Origin: Elusimicrobiota bacterium
Lineage (GTDB): Bacteria > Elusimicrobiota > Elusimicrobia > UBA1565 > JACRDR01
DNA: 9,360 bases
NCBI GenBank assembly: GCA_016207585.1
Contig: JACQPI010000229.1
Coordinates: forward strand, 1 to 9,360
Direction of reading: 5' to 3'
The position numbers and the translations under genes are program-made. Positions 1-6,160 of the stretch are shown piece after piece (within the stretch, counting starts at the first letter, position 1; every line of letters begins with the position of its first letter). The notes under the pieces were generated by a model that worked only from the letters and a program-made list of their open reading frames with translations, ran no database searches and was not told where the DNA came from.

Positions 1-186
1 ATAATAAGGCCTTCCAAAATCTACGCGCATCTGGCCCCGGATTGTCTCTGGACCGCCGTTGAAAAACTGAAGTTACCCGCCCCGAATCCGCCCAAATTAC
101 ACCACACTAAATCCCAACTTTTACTCAGAACACTCTACCGAGTCATCAGCGCGAATCCAGCAAACATGACAATGAGAACCCCATAA
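1..186 (+). CDS. Tyrosine recombinase/integrase, C-terminal fragment (partial at left edge)
   Basis: The plus-strand frame is open from the window edge to a TAA at 184-186. Its first residues include KIYAHLAPDCLWTAVEKLKL, which matches the C-terminal active-site segment of XerC/D-like tyrosine recombinases (typical form: T-x-x-Y-A-H-L-x-P-x-x-L-x-x-A-V-x-x-L). The Tyr at residue 8 would be the catalytic nucleophile that attacks DNA. The usual His/Arg boxes lie outside the window, so neither completeness nor activity can be judged. The residues before the Tyr (IIRPSK) are less typical than the common HSS-x-x-T-T form, which may indicate decay. The last 52 bases overlap, tail to tail, the membrane-protein gene on the opposite strand. 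The call rests on one motif only; a degraded remnant is an alternative. Confidence 0.65.
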   Translation: MIRPSKIYAHLAPDCLWTAVEKLKLPAPNPPKLHHTKSQLLLRTLYRVISANPANMTMRTP

Positions 187-647
187 CTCCAAAGGTTCGC
201 CACCCTGCTCACCGGGAGAATTGCCTCTTTGGTGTTCTTCAACATCTTTCGAATTATAAACGCTTCCGAATGCACTGAGACAAAATAGGCTGGCATTAAA
301 TACCCTGCAGCAAGTAGCAATCCGAACAAGACGCTATTGCGAGTCCAGAAGCCCATGGCCAAGTGGCCAAGAAATGTTCCACCGATTAAGACAACAATGA
401 ATAAAGGGACCCCTAGGATCGTCGAAACCGCGTTGCCTGCCGCCACTGCCTGAAACAACTTAAAGTAAGGCAGCTCGACCAAACGTCTTCGAAAGATTTC
501 TGTTTCTACCAAGATGATTGGAATGAGGGCCAACAAAAAGACGGGCCAGACGACTACAAGCGGAAGGAGACCCGCGTCAGCATGTGCGGCCTCTGGAATC
601 ATGCTGGCCAGAATCATAAGCAGACGGCGCTGATTTCTCTTTGTCAC
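135..647 (-). CDS. Conserved-type integral membrane protein, function unknown
   Basis: This is a 170-residue protein starting at GTG (645-647), chosen because an AGGAGG ribosome-binding site sits about 7 bases upstream. The N-terminus looks like a signal peptide or signal anchor with a possible cleavage after AHA (residues 21-23). Hydrophobic segments follow at about 26-48, 72-98, 105-125 and 152-168. A motif around N72-x-x-S75-T-x-x-G79-x-P81, after an acidic/basic stretch (ETEIFRRR, 48-55), recalls unnamed multi-pass membrane proteins with an N-x-x-ST-x-x-G-x-P signature, but I cannot name the family. Base composition is clearly lower in G+C than the genes to the right, and the gene ends inside the recombinase tail, so it may belong to a transferred segment. 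It lies 80 bases downstream of the glycine-zipper gene, with no convincing promoter or terminator between them. Confidence 0.8.
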   Translation of the reverse strand: MTKRNQRRLLMILASMIPEAAHADAGLLPLVVVWPVFLLALIPIILVETEIFRRRLVELPYFKLFQAVAAGNAVSTILGVPLFIVVLIGGTFLGHLAMGFWTRNSVLFGLLLAAGYLMPAYFVSVHSEAFIIRKMLKNTKEAILPVSRVANLWSYGVLIVMFAGFALMTR

Positions 648-727
648 TCTCGCTCCTCCTCTGCGAGTCTAGCTCTTATGGCTTGCTTGTGCAAAAGGAC
701 TGCGAGTGTCGGGAACCCCGAGATGTA

Positions 728-1114
728 TTATGGGGCGTGCGAGTTTTTTTCGAGATGATCGCGCGGGTCGCTGAAAATAGAGATCAAGAGCCCGCCAATG
801 ACGCCTACCGCCGACCCGATGATGGCTCCGATCGGCCCTGCAACGCTTCCTATCACGGCGCCGCCGGACCCCCACAGCATCATTTGCAGCGGGGGACCCT
901 CGCTTAGGCCGCCCCCGACGCCCACCGAATCGTGCTCGTGCGCGCCGGTCTTCTTGTTGAAAACGGGTCGCCAGGTGATCGGCTCGGGGTTTTTCGCGGG
1001 GACGGCGCCCGAACTGACATAAATATCCGGGCTAAAATTCGGAATCCCCGCGCAGGGGCGGGCAAAGGCGGCCAGAAGAAAGACGGCGAGAGCTTTAGTC
1101 GACTGCGCCCTCAT
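728..1114 (-). CDS. Exported glycine-zipper protein, function unknown
   Basis: This is a 128-residue protein with an ATG start. Residues 1-23 form a signal peptide (basic MRAQSTK, hydrophobic core, likely cleavage after CAG). The middle is polar, with a His/Glu/Asp patch (AHEHD, 58-62). Residues 81-114 form a hydrophobic glycine zipper: G85, G89 and G93, then G96, G100, G104 and G108 recur every four residues, giving two registers of GxxxG. Such zippers pack transmembrane helices together, as in glycine-zipper 2TM and 17-kDa-antigen-type proteins and in some pore-forming peptides. The C-terminus is charged (SDPRDHLEKNSH). The start overlaps the end of the upstream membrane-protein gene by 20 bases, implying coupled translation, and there is no strong ribosome-binding site of its own. 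It is the third gene of the cassette led by the XRE regulator. Confidence 0.82.
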   Translation of the reverse strand: MRAQSTKALAVFLLAAFARPCAGIPNFSPDIYVSSGAVPAKNPEPITWRPVFNKKTGAHEHDSVGVGGGLSEGPPLQMMLWGSGGAVIGSVAGPIGAIIGSAVGVIGGLLISIFSDPRDHLEKNSHAP

Positions 1115-1724
1115 ATCGGCGCACCGCCAAAATTCTAAAAGCCGCCAGTTGGATCAGGATCAACAAAGCCAGGATCGGAAATATCGAGGGGGCGAGGATA
1201 AACCCTCCTCCGAGATTGATCCCGCCATGGCGGGTTTCGTCGACGCCAACTTCCATTGGCTTGGGTCTATTGAAACCCGTGCCAAACGGGTCTAGATGTC
1301 GCGAGGAGGAGAAGCCCATTCCCACTTCTACTAGCCCTCTTTCGCCTTTGGGCGCCGAGGGGTCCCAGGCCAGGTGGACACTGATCATGCTCATAACCAG
1401 CAGGACCACTTGGAAGGTCAAGCTGAGAAGCAATGTGGCGCGGGCGGCCTCGCCGGTCACCGCGCGCTCCCGCTCATCTCCCTCGCGCAGGCCGCAGAGC
1501 CGGGCCATGGCGCGCTCGCGGCGGCTCCTGTCGAGCAGCAGGGTCAGTGGGGCGATGGGCGCCAATACAACCCAAAGGAAGGCCGCGCCGTTAAGCCAAG
1601 CTCGCCAAAGCGTCGTCGCTTCGCCGGCCCAGTGGCTCAGAGCGGAATCGGCCAGCAATAAAGGCCAGGCCCACTTAAGGTATGACATCGCCAGGATGCG
1701 AATTTTATGCGCAATTTTTCTCAT
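1095..1724 (-). CDS. Multi-pass membrane protein with DERE motif, partner of XRE regulator
   Basis: This is a 209-residue protein. The frame is open further upstream (to 1958), but that part lies over the regulator gene. The ATG at 1722-1724 is preferred because it forms an ATGA overlap with the regulator's stop and has GGAGG about 7 bases before it. Hydrophobic segments are at about 17-31, 43-64, 96-120 and 174-200. Between the second and third lies GDERERAVTGEAARAT (82-97). This resembles the D-E-R-E...K/E-A-A/S-R-x-T motif of small membrane proteins encoded beside YozG-like XRE regulators (the DUF2178/DUF3796 type of arrangement, from memory). A soluble loop of about 50 residues (121-172) separates the last two segments and is rich in Gly, Pro and charged residues. 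In such pairs the membrane protein is thought to work with the regulator; its role is unknown. Confidence 0.85.
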   Translation of the reverse strand: MRKIAHKIRILAMSYLKWAWPLLLADSALSHWAGEATTLWRAWLNGAAFLWVVLAPIAPLTLLLDRSRRERAMARLCGLREGDERERAVTGEAARATLLLSLTFQVVLLVMSMISVHLAWDPSAPKGERGLVEVGMGFSSSRHLDPFGTGFNRPKPMEVGVDETRHGGINLGGGFILAPSIFPILALLILIQLAAFRILAVRRYEGAVD

Positions 1725-1948
1725 AAACGCTCCTCCAGGGTGAATATTTCTTCGACAGGACGCCGAAAGAATCGACCGAGCCTGAGAGCCAGCTCGATGC
1801 TGGGCAGATAGACACCGCGCTCCAAGCAATTTATGGTCACGCGGGTTACGCCCACTTTCTGGGCTAATTCTTCCTGCGTAAGGTCCGCGCGCGCGCGCAG
1901 CTCGCGAACGCTGTTCGTAATTCTTGGGCTGCCGGGACTTGATGGCAT
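1721..1948 (-). CDS. XRE-family HTH transcriptional regulator (YozG-like)
   Basis: This 75-residue protein is a single helix-turn-helix domain. Residues 13-45 show the classic pattern VRELRARADLTQEELAQKVG followed by VTRVTINCLERG. The tail LALRLGRFFRRPVEEIF (53-69) matches the last helices of HTH_3/YozG regulators, with no ligand-binding domain. The length is typical of YozG-like proteins (about 65-75). C41 sits where Ala or Lys is more usual in the recognition-helix end. The ATG start lies 24 bases below a near-consensus promoter and has only a weak AAGG ribosome-binding site. The stop overlaps the next gene's ATG (ATGA). By family precedent it probably represses its own operon; an imperfect TGTA/TACA inverted repeat inside the promoter spacer is a candidate operator. 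Confidence 0.93.
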   Translation of the reverse strand: MPSSPGSPRITNSVRELRARADLTQEELAQKVGVTRVTINCLERGVYLPSIELALRLGRFFRRPVEEIFTLEERL

Positions 1949-1971
1949 GTATAGTCAACCTTACTTATTTG

Positions 1972-2000
1972 ATTGTATGGTATGCTTTACATCTTGTCAA
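1972..2000 (-). promoter_or_regulatory. Sigma-70-type promoter of the XRE cassette
   Basis: On the minus strand TTGACA (2000-1995, perfect -35 consensus) is followed by exactly 17 bases and TACAAT (1977-1972, one mismatch from TATAAT). Transcription would start near 1965, giving a leader of roughly 17 bases before the regulator's ATG at 1948. This is the only strong promoter I can see in the window. An imperfect dyad with TGTA/TACA ends (1974-1991) occupies the spacer and could bind the regulator. Confidence 0.85.
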
Positions 2001-2045
2001 GTGGTGATGCGAAAATACCCCGTGAGACCGTCGACCGGAGTTGCG

Positions 2046-3158
2046 CTATTTTTCGTAGCTGATGCGATAGATGGCGTTGGCGTGGTCATCGGAAACGAGC
2101 AGGGAGCCGTCCGGCATGACCTCCAAATCGACGGGGCGCCCCCAGGCGCTGCGGCCTTGAAGCCAGCCCTCCGCGAAGACCTCGTAGGATGCGGGTTTCC
2201 CTTCTTGAAGCCGAACGACCGTCAGGCGGTAGCCCGCTTTCTTGCTGCGGTTCCAGGAGCCGTGTTCCGCGATGAAAATCTGGCCGCGATATTTTTCGGG
2301 AAACATCGTTCCCGTATAGAAACGTATACCCAGCGCCGCCGCGTGCGGGGCCAGCTCCTGGGCGGGTGGCGTGAAGCGGGAACAGGGGTATTCCTTTCCG
2401 TATTTCGGATCGCTTATGCCTTTGCCGTGGCAATGGGGAAACCCGAAGTCCATGCCCGGTTTCGGCGCGTGATTGAGCTCGTCCGGCGGGGCGTCGTCTC
2501 CCAGCCAGTCCCTTCCATTGTCGGTGAACCATAGCTCCTGCGTGCGTGGGTCCCAGTCGAAACCGACGCTGTTGCGTACCCCGCGGGCGAATATCTCGAA
2601 TCCGCTGCCGTCGGGGTTTAGGCGCGCGATGGAGGCAAACCGCGGGTCGGCCTCCTTGCAGACGTTGCACGGCGCTCCGACCGGGACGTAGAGGCGGCCG
2701 TCCGGCCCGAGTCGGATGAATTTCCACCCGTGCGCCGTTTCCTGGGGCAGACCGTCGAAGACGACGACCGGGTCGGGCGGGGACTCCAAAAGCGGGAGGA
2801 TATGGTCGTATCGCAGGATACGGTTTACCTCGGCCACGTAAAGGCTTCCCTCTCGATACGCGACGCCGTTGGGCATCTGGAGATCCCAGGCGATTTGGAA
2901 GATTTCCCCGACGCGGGCGCGCGAGGGGTCTTCGATGATCGCATAGACGGCGCCGGCGCGGCGCGTGCCCACGAATAGAACGCCGGGCGGCCCCTGCGCC
3001 AGCGAGCGGGCGTCTTCGACCCCGGAGGCATAAAGGCTGATCTTAAATCCGGGCGGCAGCTTGATTTTTTCCAGTGGGAGGGTCCGAGCCTCCGCGCCGG
3101 CGCAGAGCCATAGAAGCGAGGGCACAAGGGATCCACGAAAAATATTTTTGCTCGTCAT
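2046..3158 (-). CDS. Secreted PQQ-type sugar/sorbosone dehydrogenase family protein (beta-propeller)
   Basis: This is a 370-residue protein with a signal peptide (likely cleavage after AEA, residue 24) and a six-bladed beta-propeller of the soluble glucose dehydrogenase/L-sorbosone dehydrogenase superfamily. Visible landmarks are NGVAY...LYVAE (97-110), H143-GWKFIRLGPDGRLYVPVG, the paired cysteines CNVC (164-167), ARGVRNSVGFDWDP (191-204), FTDNGRDWLGDD (211-222), FGFPHCHG (238-245), AEHGSWNRS (298-306) and GRPVDLEVMPDG (340-351). By analogy with soluble glucose dehydrogenase, H143 and R195 are candidate catalytic or cofactor residues. Family members oxidise sugars or aldehydes in the periplasm with PQQ, but many are uncharacterised and the substrate cannot be read from sequence. 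The ATG forms an ATGA overlap with the GH3 gene; it is the last gene of the operon. Confidence 0.9.
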   Translation of the reverse strand: MTSKNIFRGSLVPSLLWLCAGAEARTLPLEKIKLPPGFKISLYASGVEDARSLAQGPPGVLFVGTRRAGAVYAIIEDPSRARVGEIFQIAWDLQMPNGVAYREGSLYVAEVNRILRYDHILPLLESPPDPVVVFDGLPQETAHGWKFIRLGPDGRLYVPVGAPCNVCKEADPRFASIARLNPDGSGFEIFARGVRNSVGFDWDPRTQELWFTDNGRDWLGDDAPPDELNHAPKPGMDFGFPHCHGKGISDPKYGKEYPCSRFTPPAQELAPHAAALGIRFYTGTMFPEKYRGQIFIAEHGSWNRSKKAGYRLTVVRLQEGKPASYEVFAEGWLQGRSAWGRPVDLEVMPDGSLLVSDDHANAIYRISYEK

Positions 3159-4261
3159 CGCTTTGTTTTTTTCTTCAAGAGCCCGATGCGCGCGTTCGCC
3201 TCCTTGATGCGGGCGCGCGGGATGGCGCCTTTTTCGACTGCGGCCTTGACGGCTGAGATCAGCGGTCCCACGAGGTCCTGGTCGTCGTCGTCGGTGCCGT
3301 TCGAAACGAGCAGCATGTCCGCTCCGGCTTGAACGGCGAGCACGGCGGCTTGGTCGAGACTGTAGCGGTGCAGGATAGCCGCCATGTGGAGGTCCTCGGT
3401 CAGGACGACTCCTCGAAATTTAAGGCGGTTGCGCAAAATCCCTTGAATCGTGGCGCGCGACAGCGACGCCGGGTATCGCGGGTCGATGTTGCGGTTGAGC
3501 AGGTGCCCCGGCATCACGGCGTCGAGCAGGCCTTGACCGACGAGTCGTTGGTATGGCAGGAGCTCCACTTGAAGTTGCGCCAGGTTGGTCACGTCCACCG
3601 GGCGCGTGTGGGAATCCTCCCAGGAAGAGCCGTGCCCCGGGAAATGCTTGGCGGCGTTGAGAATGCCGGACTCGTTCATACCTCGGATATAGGCCTGCGC
3701 GTGCGCGGCGACCTTCCCCGGATCGGAGGAAAAGGAGCGTCCATAACGGGCGATGATGGGGTTGTCGCTGTTGAGGTTGACGTCCAAGACGGGAGCGAGG
3801 TTCCACTGGATTCCCATGGATTTGAGCAGCTTCCCGATCTTGCGGCCTTCCTTCCGGGTTTTTGCCGGACTTCCTGATCGCCCCAGGGCGGCGTGACCCG
3901 ATATTTTTGGGAAACCGTATTGCGGCTTCAAGCGATTGATCCCTCCGCCCTCCATGTCGACGGCGAGGAGCATGGGGCCGGATCCGCAGCGAGCGGCCAG
4001 GCGATGGATGTCCCGGGTCAGCCGGGCCAGCTGCCGAGGGGACTCGATGTTTCGTTTTCGACGCCCCATGGGATGGTAGTCGAAAAGGATGAGCGCGCCC
4101 ACCCGTTTGCGGCAGATGAGGTCGTGAAATCGGTCGTCGGATTTTACGCTGGAACCGACGACCCCGACCATGAGCATTTGCCCGATCTGACGGTCGAGCA
4201 GGCTCTCGGCCGCGGCGCGCGGGCCCGTCGTTATCAGCAACAGGATAAAAAGTTTTGTCAT
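3155..4261 (-). CDS. Secreted GH3 beta-N-acetylhexosaminidase-like protein (NagZ-like)
   Basis: This is a 368-residue protein. The ATG at 4259-4261 is chosen because it begins a signal peptide (MTKLFILLLITTGPRAAAE); the longer open frame runs antisense-like into the upstream gene. NagZ-type GH3 enzymes cleave terminal beta-GlcNAc from muropeptides or chitooligosaccharides. Matches to the family are LLAVDMEGG (98-106, substrate-binding D102), WNLAPVLDVN (153-162), KHFPGHG (205-211), the acid/base dyad D216-S-H218 and MPGHLL (250-255). Two deviations stand out. The nucleophile position, [ST]-D-D-L in NagZ, reads T288-E289-D290-L291, so Glu replaces Asp. The EGGR arginine is Gly (G107). The protein may be active through E289 or D290, altered in specificity, or catalytically dead. 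It starts 13 bases after the preceding gene and ends in an ATGA overlap with the dehydrogenase. Unlike cytoplasmic NagZ, it is exported. Confidence 0.9.
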   Translation of the reverse strand: MTKLFILLLITTGPRAAAESLLDRQIGQMLMVGVVGSSVKSDDRFHDLICRKRVGALILFDYHPMGRRKRNIESPRQLARLTRDIHRLAARCGSGPMLLAVDMEGGGINRLKPQYGFPKISGHAALGRSGSPAKTRKEGRKIGKLLKSMGIQWNLAPVLDVNLNSDNPIIARYGRSFSSDPGKVAAHAQAYIRGMNESGILNAAKHFPGHGSSWEDSHTRPVDVTNLAQLQVELLPYQRLVGQGLLDAVMPGHLLNRNIDPRYPASLSRATIQGILRNRLKFRGVVLTEDLHMAAILHRYSLDQAAVLAVQAGADMLLVSNGTDDDDQDLVGPLISAVKAAVEKGAIPRARIKEANARIGLLKKKTKR

Positions 4262-4274
4262 ACGCTGAATAGGA

Positions 4275-5150
4275 CTATGGAGTCGGCGGCCCGGCTGAGG
4301 CGGTAGCCAGGAACTTGAGACCATCGAGACGCGCGATGCTCCAATCTTCCTGAGAAAACACGAAAAGGCCGCCGTCCCACGCGGCGATGAGGGGTCGCGC
4401 CGCCTTGAGAATCCGCAGGGCCCCCTTGGGGCCGACGAATCCGACTTCCGATGCGGTTGCGTAAAAAAGTCCGACTTCCGGATCGAAGGCCAAGCTGGAG
4501 ATGTCTTCCCGTGGATGAGCAAAGACGCTCTCGGCCTTTCTGGCGCCTTGCTGGAGTTTCAGGATGGAACGGCCGACGGCCGTGTAGGTGGTCTTTCCGT
4601 CGCCCGCGGCAGCGGCCACGGGCTCGGAGGCCTCAAGCAGGAGTTCCAAACGTCCGCGAGATCCTTTCGCGGATCGGCCGCGCAGCAGATAGAGGGACCC
4701 TCCTACGTTTCCCTTTGCCCTAGAGGCGACATACAAGATTCCGCGCGTGCCGGGGAAGAGCCGGCTTCCCGGTCCTGGAAGTCTCCGCAACGGCTTGAGC
4801 GGGAGCGCGAGCCGTCCGTCCTTATCGCCTCGCAGCATGAGAACGGCGGGAAGCACCGAAAGGTGACCTTCCGAGCTCACGAGGGGAGACAAGGTCCCGG
4901 TGAAAGCGATGTCGTCGATGGGGGCCACCATCCGGACGCTCGACGCCTCGGTCGGGCAAACAAGCTCCTCTCCATCGTGCGCGATCCAGGGTCGGCCCCT
5001 GCCATCCACCCCGAAACGGACGTCGGTCCAGGCGGCGCTGCGCACCGTCGCCGGCGTCGCCGCCGGCATGAGCCACCTCGTGGAGAGCCCCGAGATGTCC
5101 AGGGCTTGGGCGGACCAGGGAAGCAATAGCGTCAGGATTGCGGCCGTCAT
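4275..5150 (-). CDS. Exported protein of unknown function, probably beta-propeller-like
   Basis: This is a 291-residue protein. A GTG six bases upstream (5154-5156) is also possible, but the ATG at 5148-5150 is preferred: it makes an ATGA overlap with the previous gene and has GGGAG about 5 bases before it. A signal peptide covers residues 1-16 (MTAAILTLLLPWSAQA). The rest is rich in short beta-like repeats with recurring aromatic/Gly turns (for example GVDGRGRPWIAHDG, TRGILYVASR, TTYTAVGRSILKL, PEVGLFYATASEVGFVGPKG, WDGGLFVFSQEDWSIARLDG). These resemble blades of a beta-propeller, with no recognisable metal or catalytic motif. I do not recognise the family. It lies between the Cys-rich coiled-coil protein and the GH3 enzyme, with 13 bases before the latter, so it is probably an envelope partner of that operon. 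Confidence 0.75.
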   Translation of the reverse strand: MTAAILTLLLPWSAQALDISGLSTRWLMPAATPATVRSAAWTDVRFGVDGRGRPWIAHDGEELVCPTEASSVRMVAPIDDIAFTGTLSPLVSSEGHLSVLPAVLMLRGDKDGRLALPLKPLRRLPGPGSRLFPGTRGILYVASRAKGNVGGSLYLLRGRSAKGSRGRLELLLEASEPVAAAAGDGKTTYTAVGRSILKLQQGARKAESVFAHPREDISSLAFDPEVGLFYATASEVGFVGPKGALRILKAARPLIAAWDGGLFVFSQEDWSIARLDGLKFLATASAGPPTP

Positions 5151-6160
5151 TGCCACTCCCTCTCCGTCTCGAGGCTGCCTCCAGAGAGTTCCACGACGGT
5201 GCGGGAAAGGGCCTTTCCAGGCTGGCTTGCCTTATCCTTTGCCCAGTCGCGCAGCCTCTCCCACGTCGTCTTGTTTGGATCCGGCGCGGGCTTGTCATCG
5301 TAGAATCTCCGCCAGGGTCCCGTGGCCTCCTCCGCTTCCGGAGCCAACCCGCGGTAGCGCGTCAGATCCCCCGGGCCGAGCCGAATGGCGCGTGCGGCGT
5401 CCGAGCCTAAGGGGCGCTCCCTGTCGGCGACGATCCGAACGTACTCTCTCTTCTCATCCTCGCTCAAAGCTCTGTAGCGCGTCGACCTCTCCCACTGCAG
5501 GTCATAGAGACGCTGCACCTCTTTGCCGGTGAGGCGCGGTCCCTTGGCCTGTAGCCCCTCGACTCCGGCGCTCAGACGCAGGGCGTCGCCCAGCGGACCC
5601 TCCGGAAACGCCGCCTTGGCCCAGGGGTCGGAAATGTCGGGGGAATCGGCGCCGTCCGTCCCGGACGGAGAGGGCGGGGAGTTTTTGAAATCCGGCAGTT
5701 TGGACAGGTCGGGCGGCGGTTTGCCCTTCATACGGGCGGTCGCTTGAGCCTTGTACGCCTCGAACTCTTGGCGGCGTCTTTCCGCTTTTTGTTTCTCTGC
5801 GAGTTGACGTTGCATCTCCGATATCCTGCGCCGCTCCACCTCCATGGGGTCGTCCGGCTCGGGATACTGCGAGGAGGCGGAGGATTTTTGTCGTTGCATT
5901 TGCCGTACGGCCTGGAACGTCATCTGCATGAACACCTGAAGCATGGCGGCTTCGGCTCCGTAACCGGAGTCCGAAGCGCTTGCGGGACCGCTCTTCCCAT
6001 GGCCGGCGCGCTCCAACCTGAGACGGCAGCATTCTTCATCGCAGCCGCAACCGGCGTAGCCATCCGCGCAGAAGCCTTGATAGCAGACCGGAGTTACGTC
6101 GGGCTGGGCTAGGGCCGGGAAACAAAGGGCCGCGGCGACGAGAAATGGCGACGTGTTCAT
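5147..6160 (-). CDS. Exported Cys-rich, coiled-coil protein, function unknown
   Basis: This is a 337-residue protein. The open frame extends to 6316, but the ATG at 6158-6160 is chosen because it forms an ATGA overlap with the lipoprotein gene, has GGAAG upstream and begins a signal peptide ending at PALA (residues 15-18). Directly after it is a compact cysteine cluster with C26, C31, C38, C40, C44 and C45 (CYQGFC...GCGC..ECC), suited to disulfides or metal binding. Then come a Gln/Met-rich stretch (75-92), a strongly charged heptad-like segment (106-146, probable coiled coil), a Pro/Ser/Asp-rich linker (148-180), and a helical, charged C-terminal domain (208-337) with several Trp/Tyr/Arg residues (WERSTRYRALSEDEK, DLTRYRGL, GPWRRFYDD). 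I recognise no family. As the second gene of an operon of exported proteins it may be structural or a scaffold. Confidence 0.78.
   Translation of the reverse strand: MNTSPFLVAAALCFPALAQPDVTPVCYQGFCADGYAGCGCDEECCRLRLERAGHGKSGPASASDSGYGAEAAMLQVFMQMTFQAVRQMQRQKSSASSQYPEPDDPMEVERRRISEMQRQLAEKQKAERRRQEFEAYKAQATARMKGKPPPDLSKLPDFKNSPPSPSGTDGADSPDISDPWAKAAFPEGPLGDALRLSAGVEGLQAKGPRLTGKEVQRLYDLQWERSTRYRALSEDEKREYVRIVADRERPLGSDAARAIRLGPGDLTRYRGLAPEAEEATGPWRRFYDDKPAPDPNKTTWERLRDWAKDKASQPGKALSRTVVELSGGSLETEREWQ

Noticed and set aside
666..694. TTGCAC, 17 bases, TAGACT as a promoter for the 135-647 gene
   Set aside because: The match to consensus is poor (about 3/6 and 4/6); chance occurrence cannot be excluded.
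709..721. Small hairpin TCGGG-AAC-CCCGA as terminator after the glycine-zipper gene
   Set aside because: It has only five base pairs and no T-run on either strand.
1725..1958. N-terminal extension of the DERE membrane protein
   Set aside because: It overlaps the whole XRE gene in another frame; the ATG at 1724 has a good ribosome-binding site and an ATGA overlap.
1833..2534. Open frame of 233 codons on the plus strand
   Set aside because: It lies over the XRE gene, its promoter and the dehydrogenase gene, and its translation is low in recognisable motifs. It is a shadow frame in G+C-rich DNA.
4262..4522. 87-residue N-terminal extension of the GH3 protein
   Set aside because: It overlaps the preceding gene, and the signal peptide begins only at the ATG at 4261.
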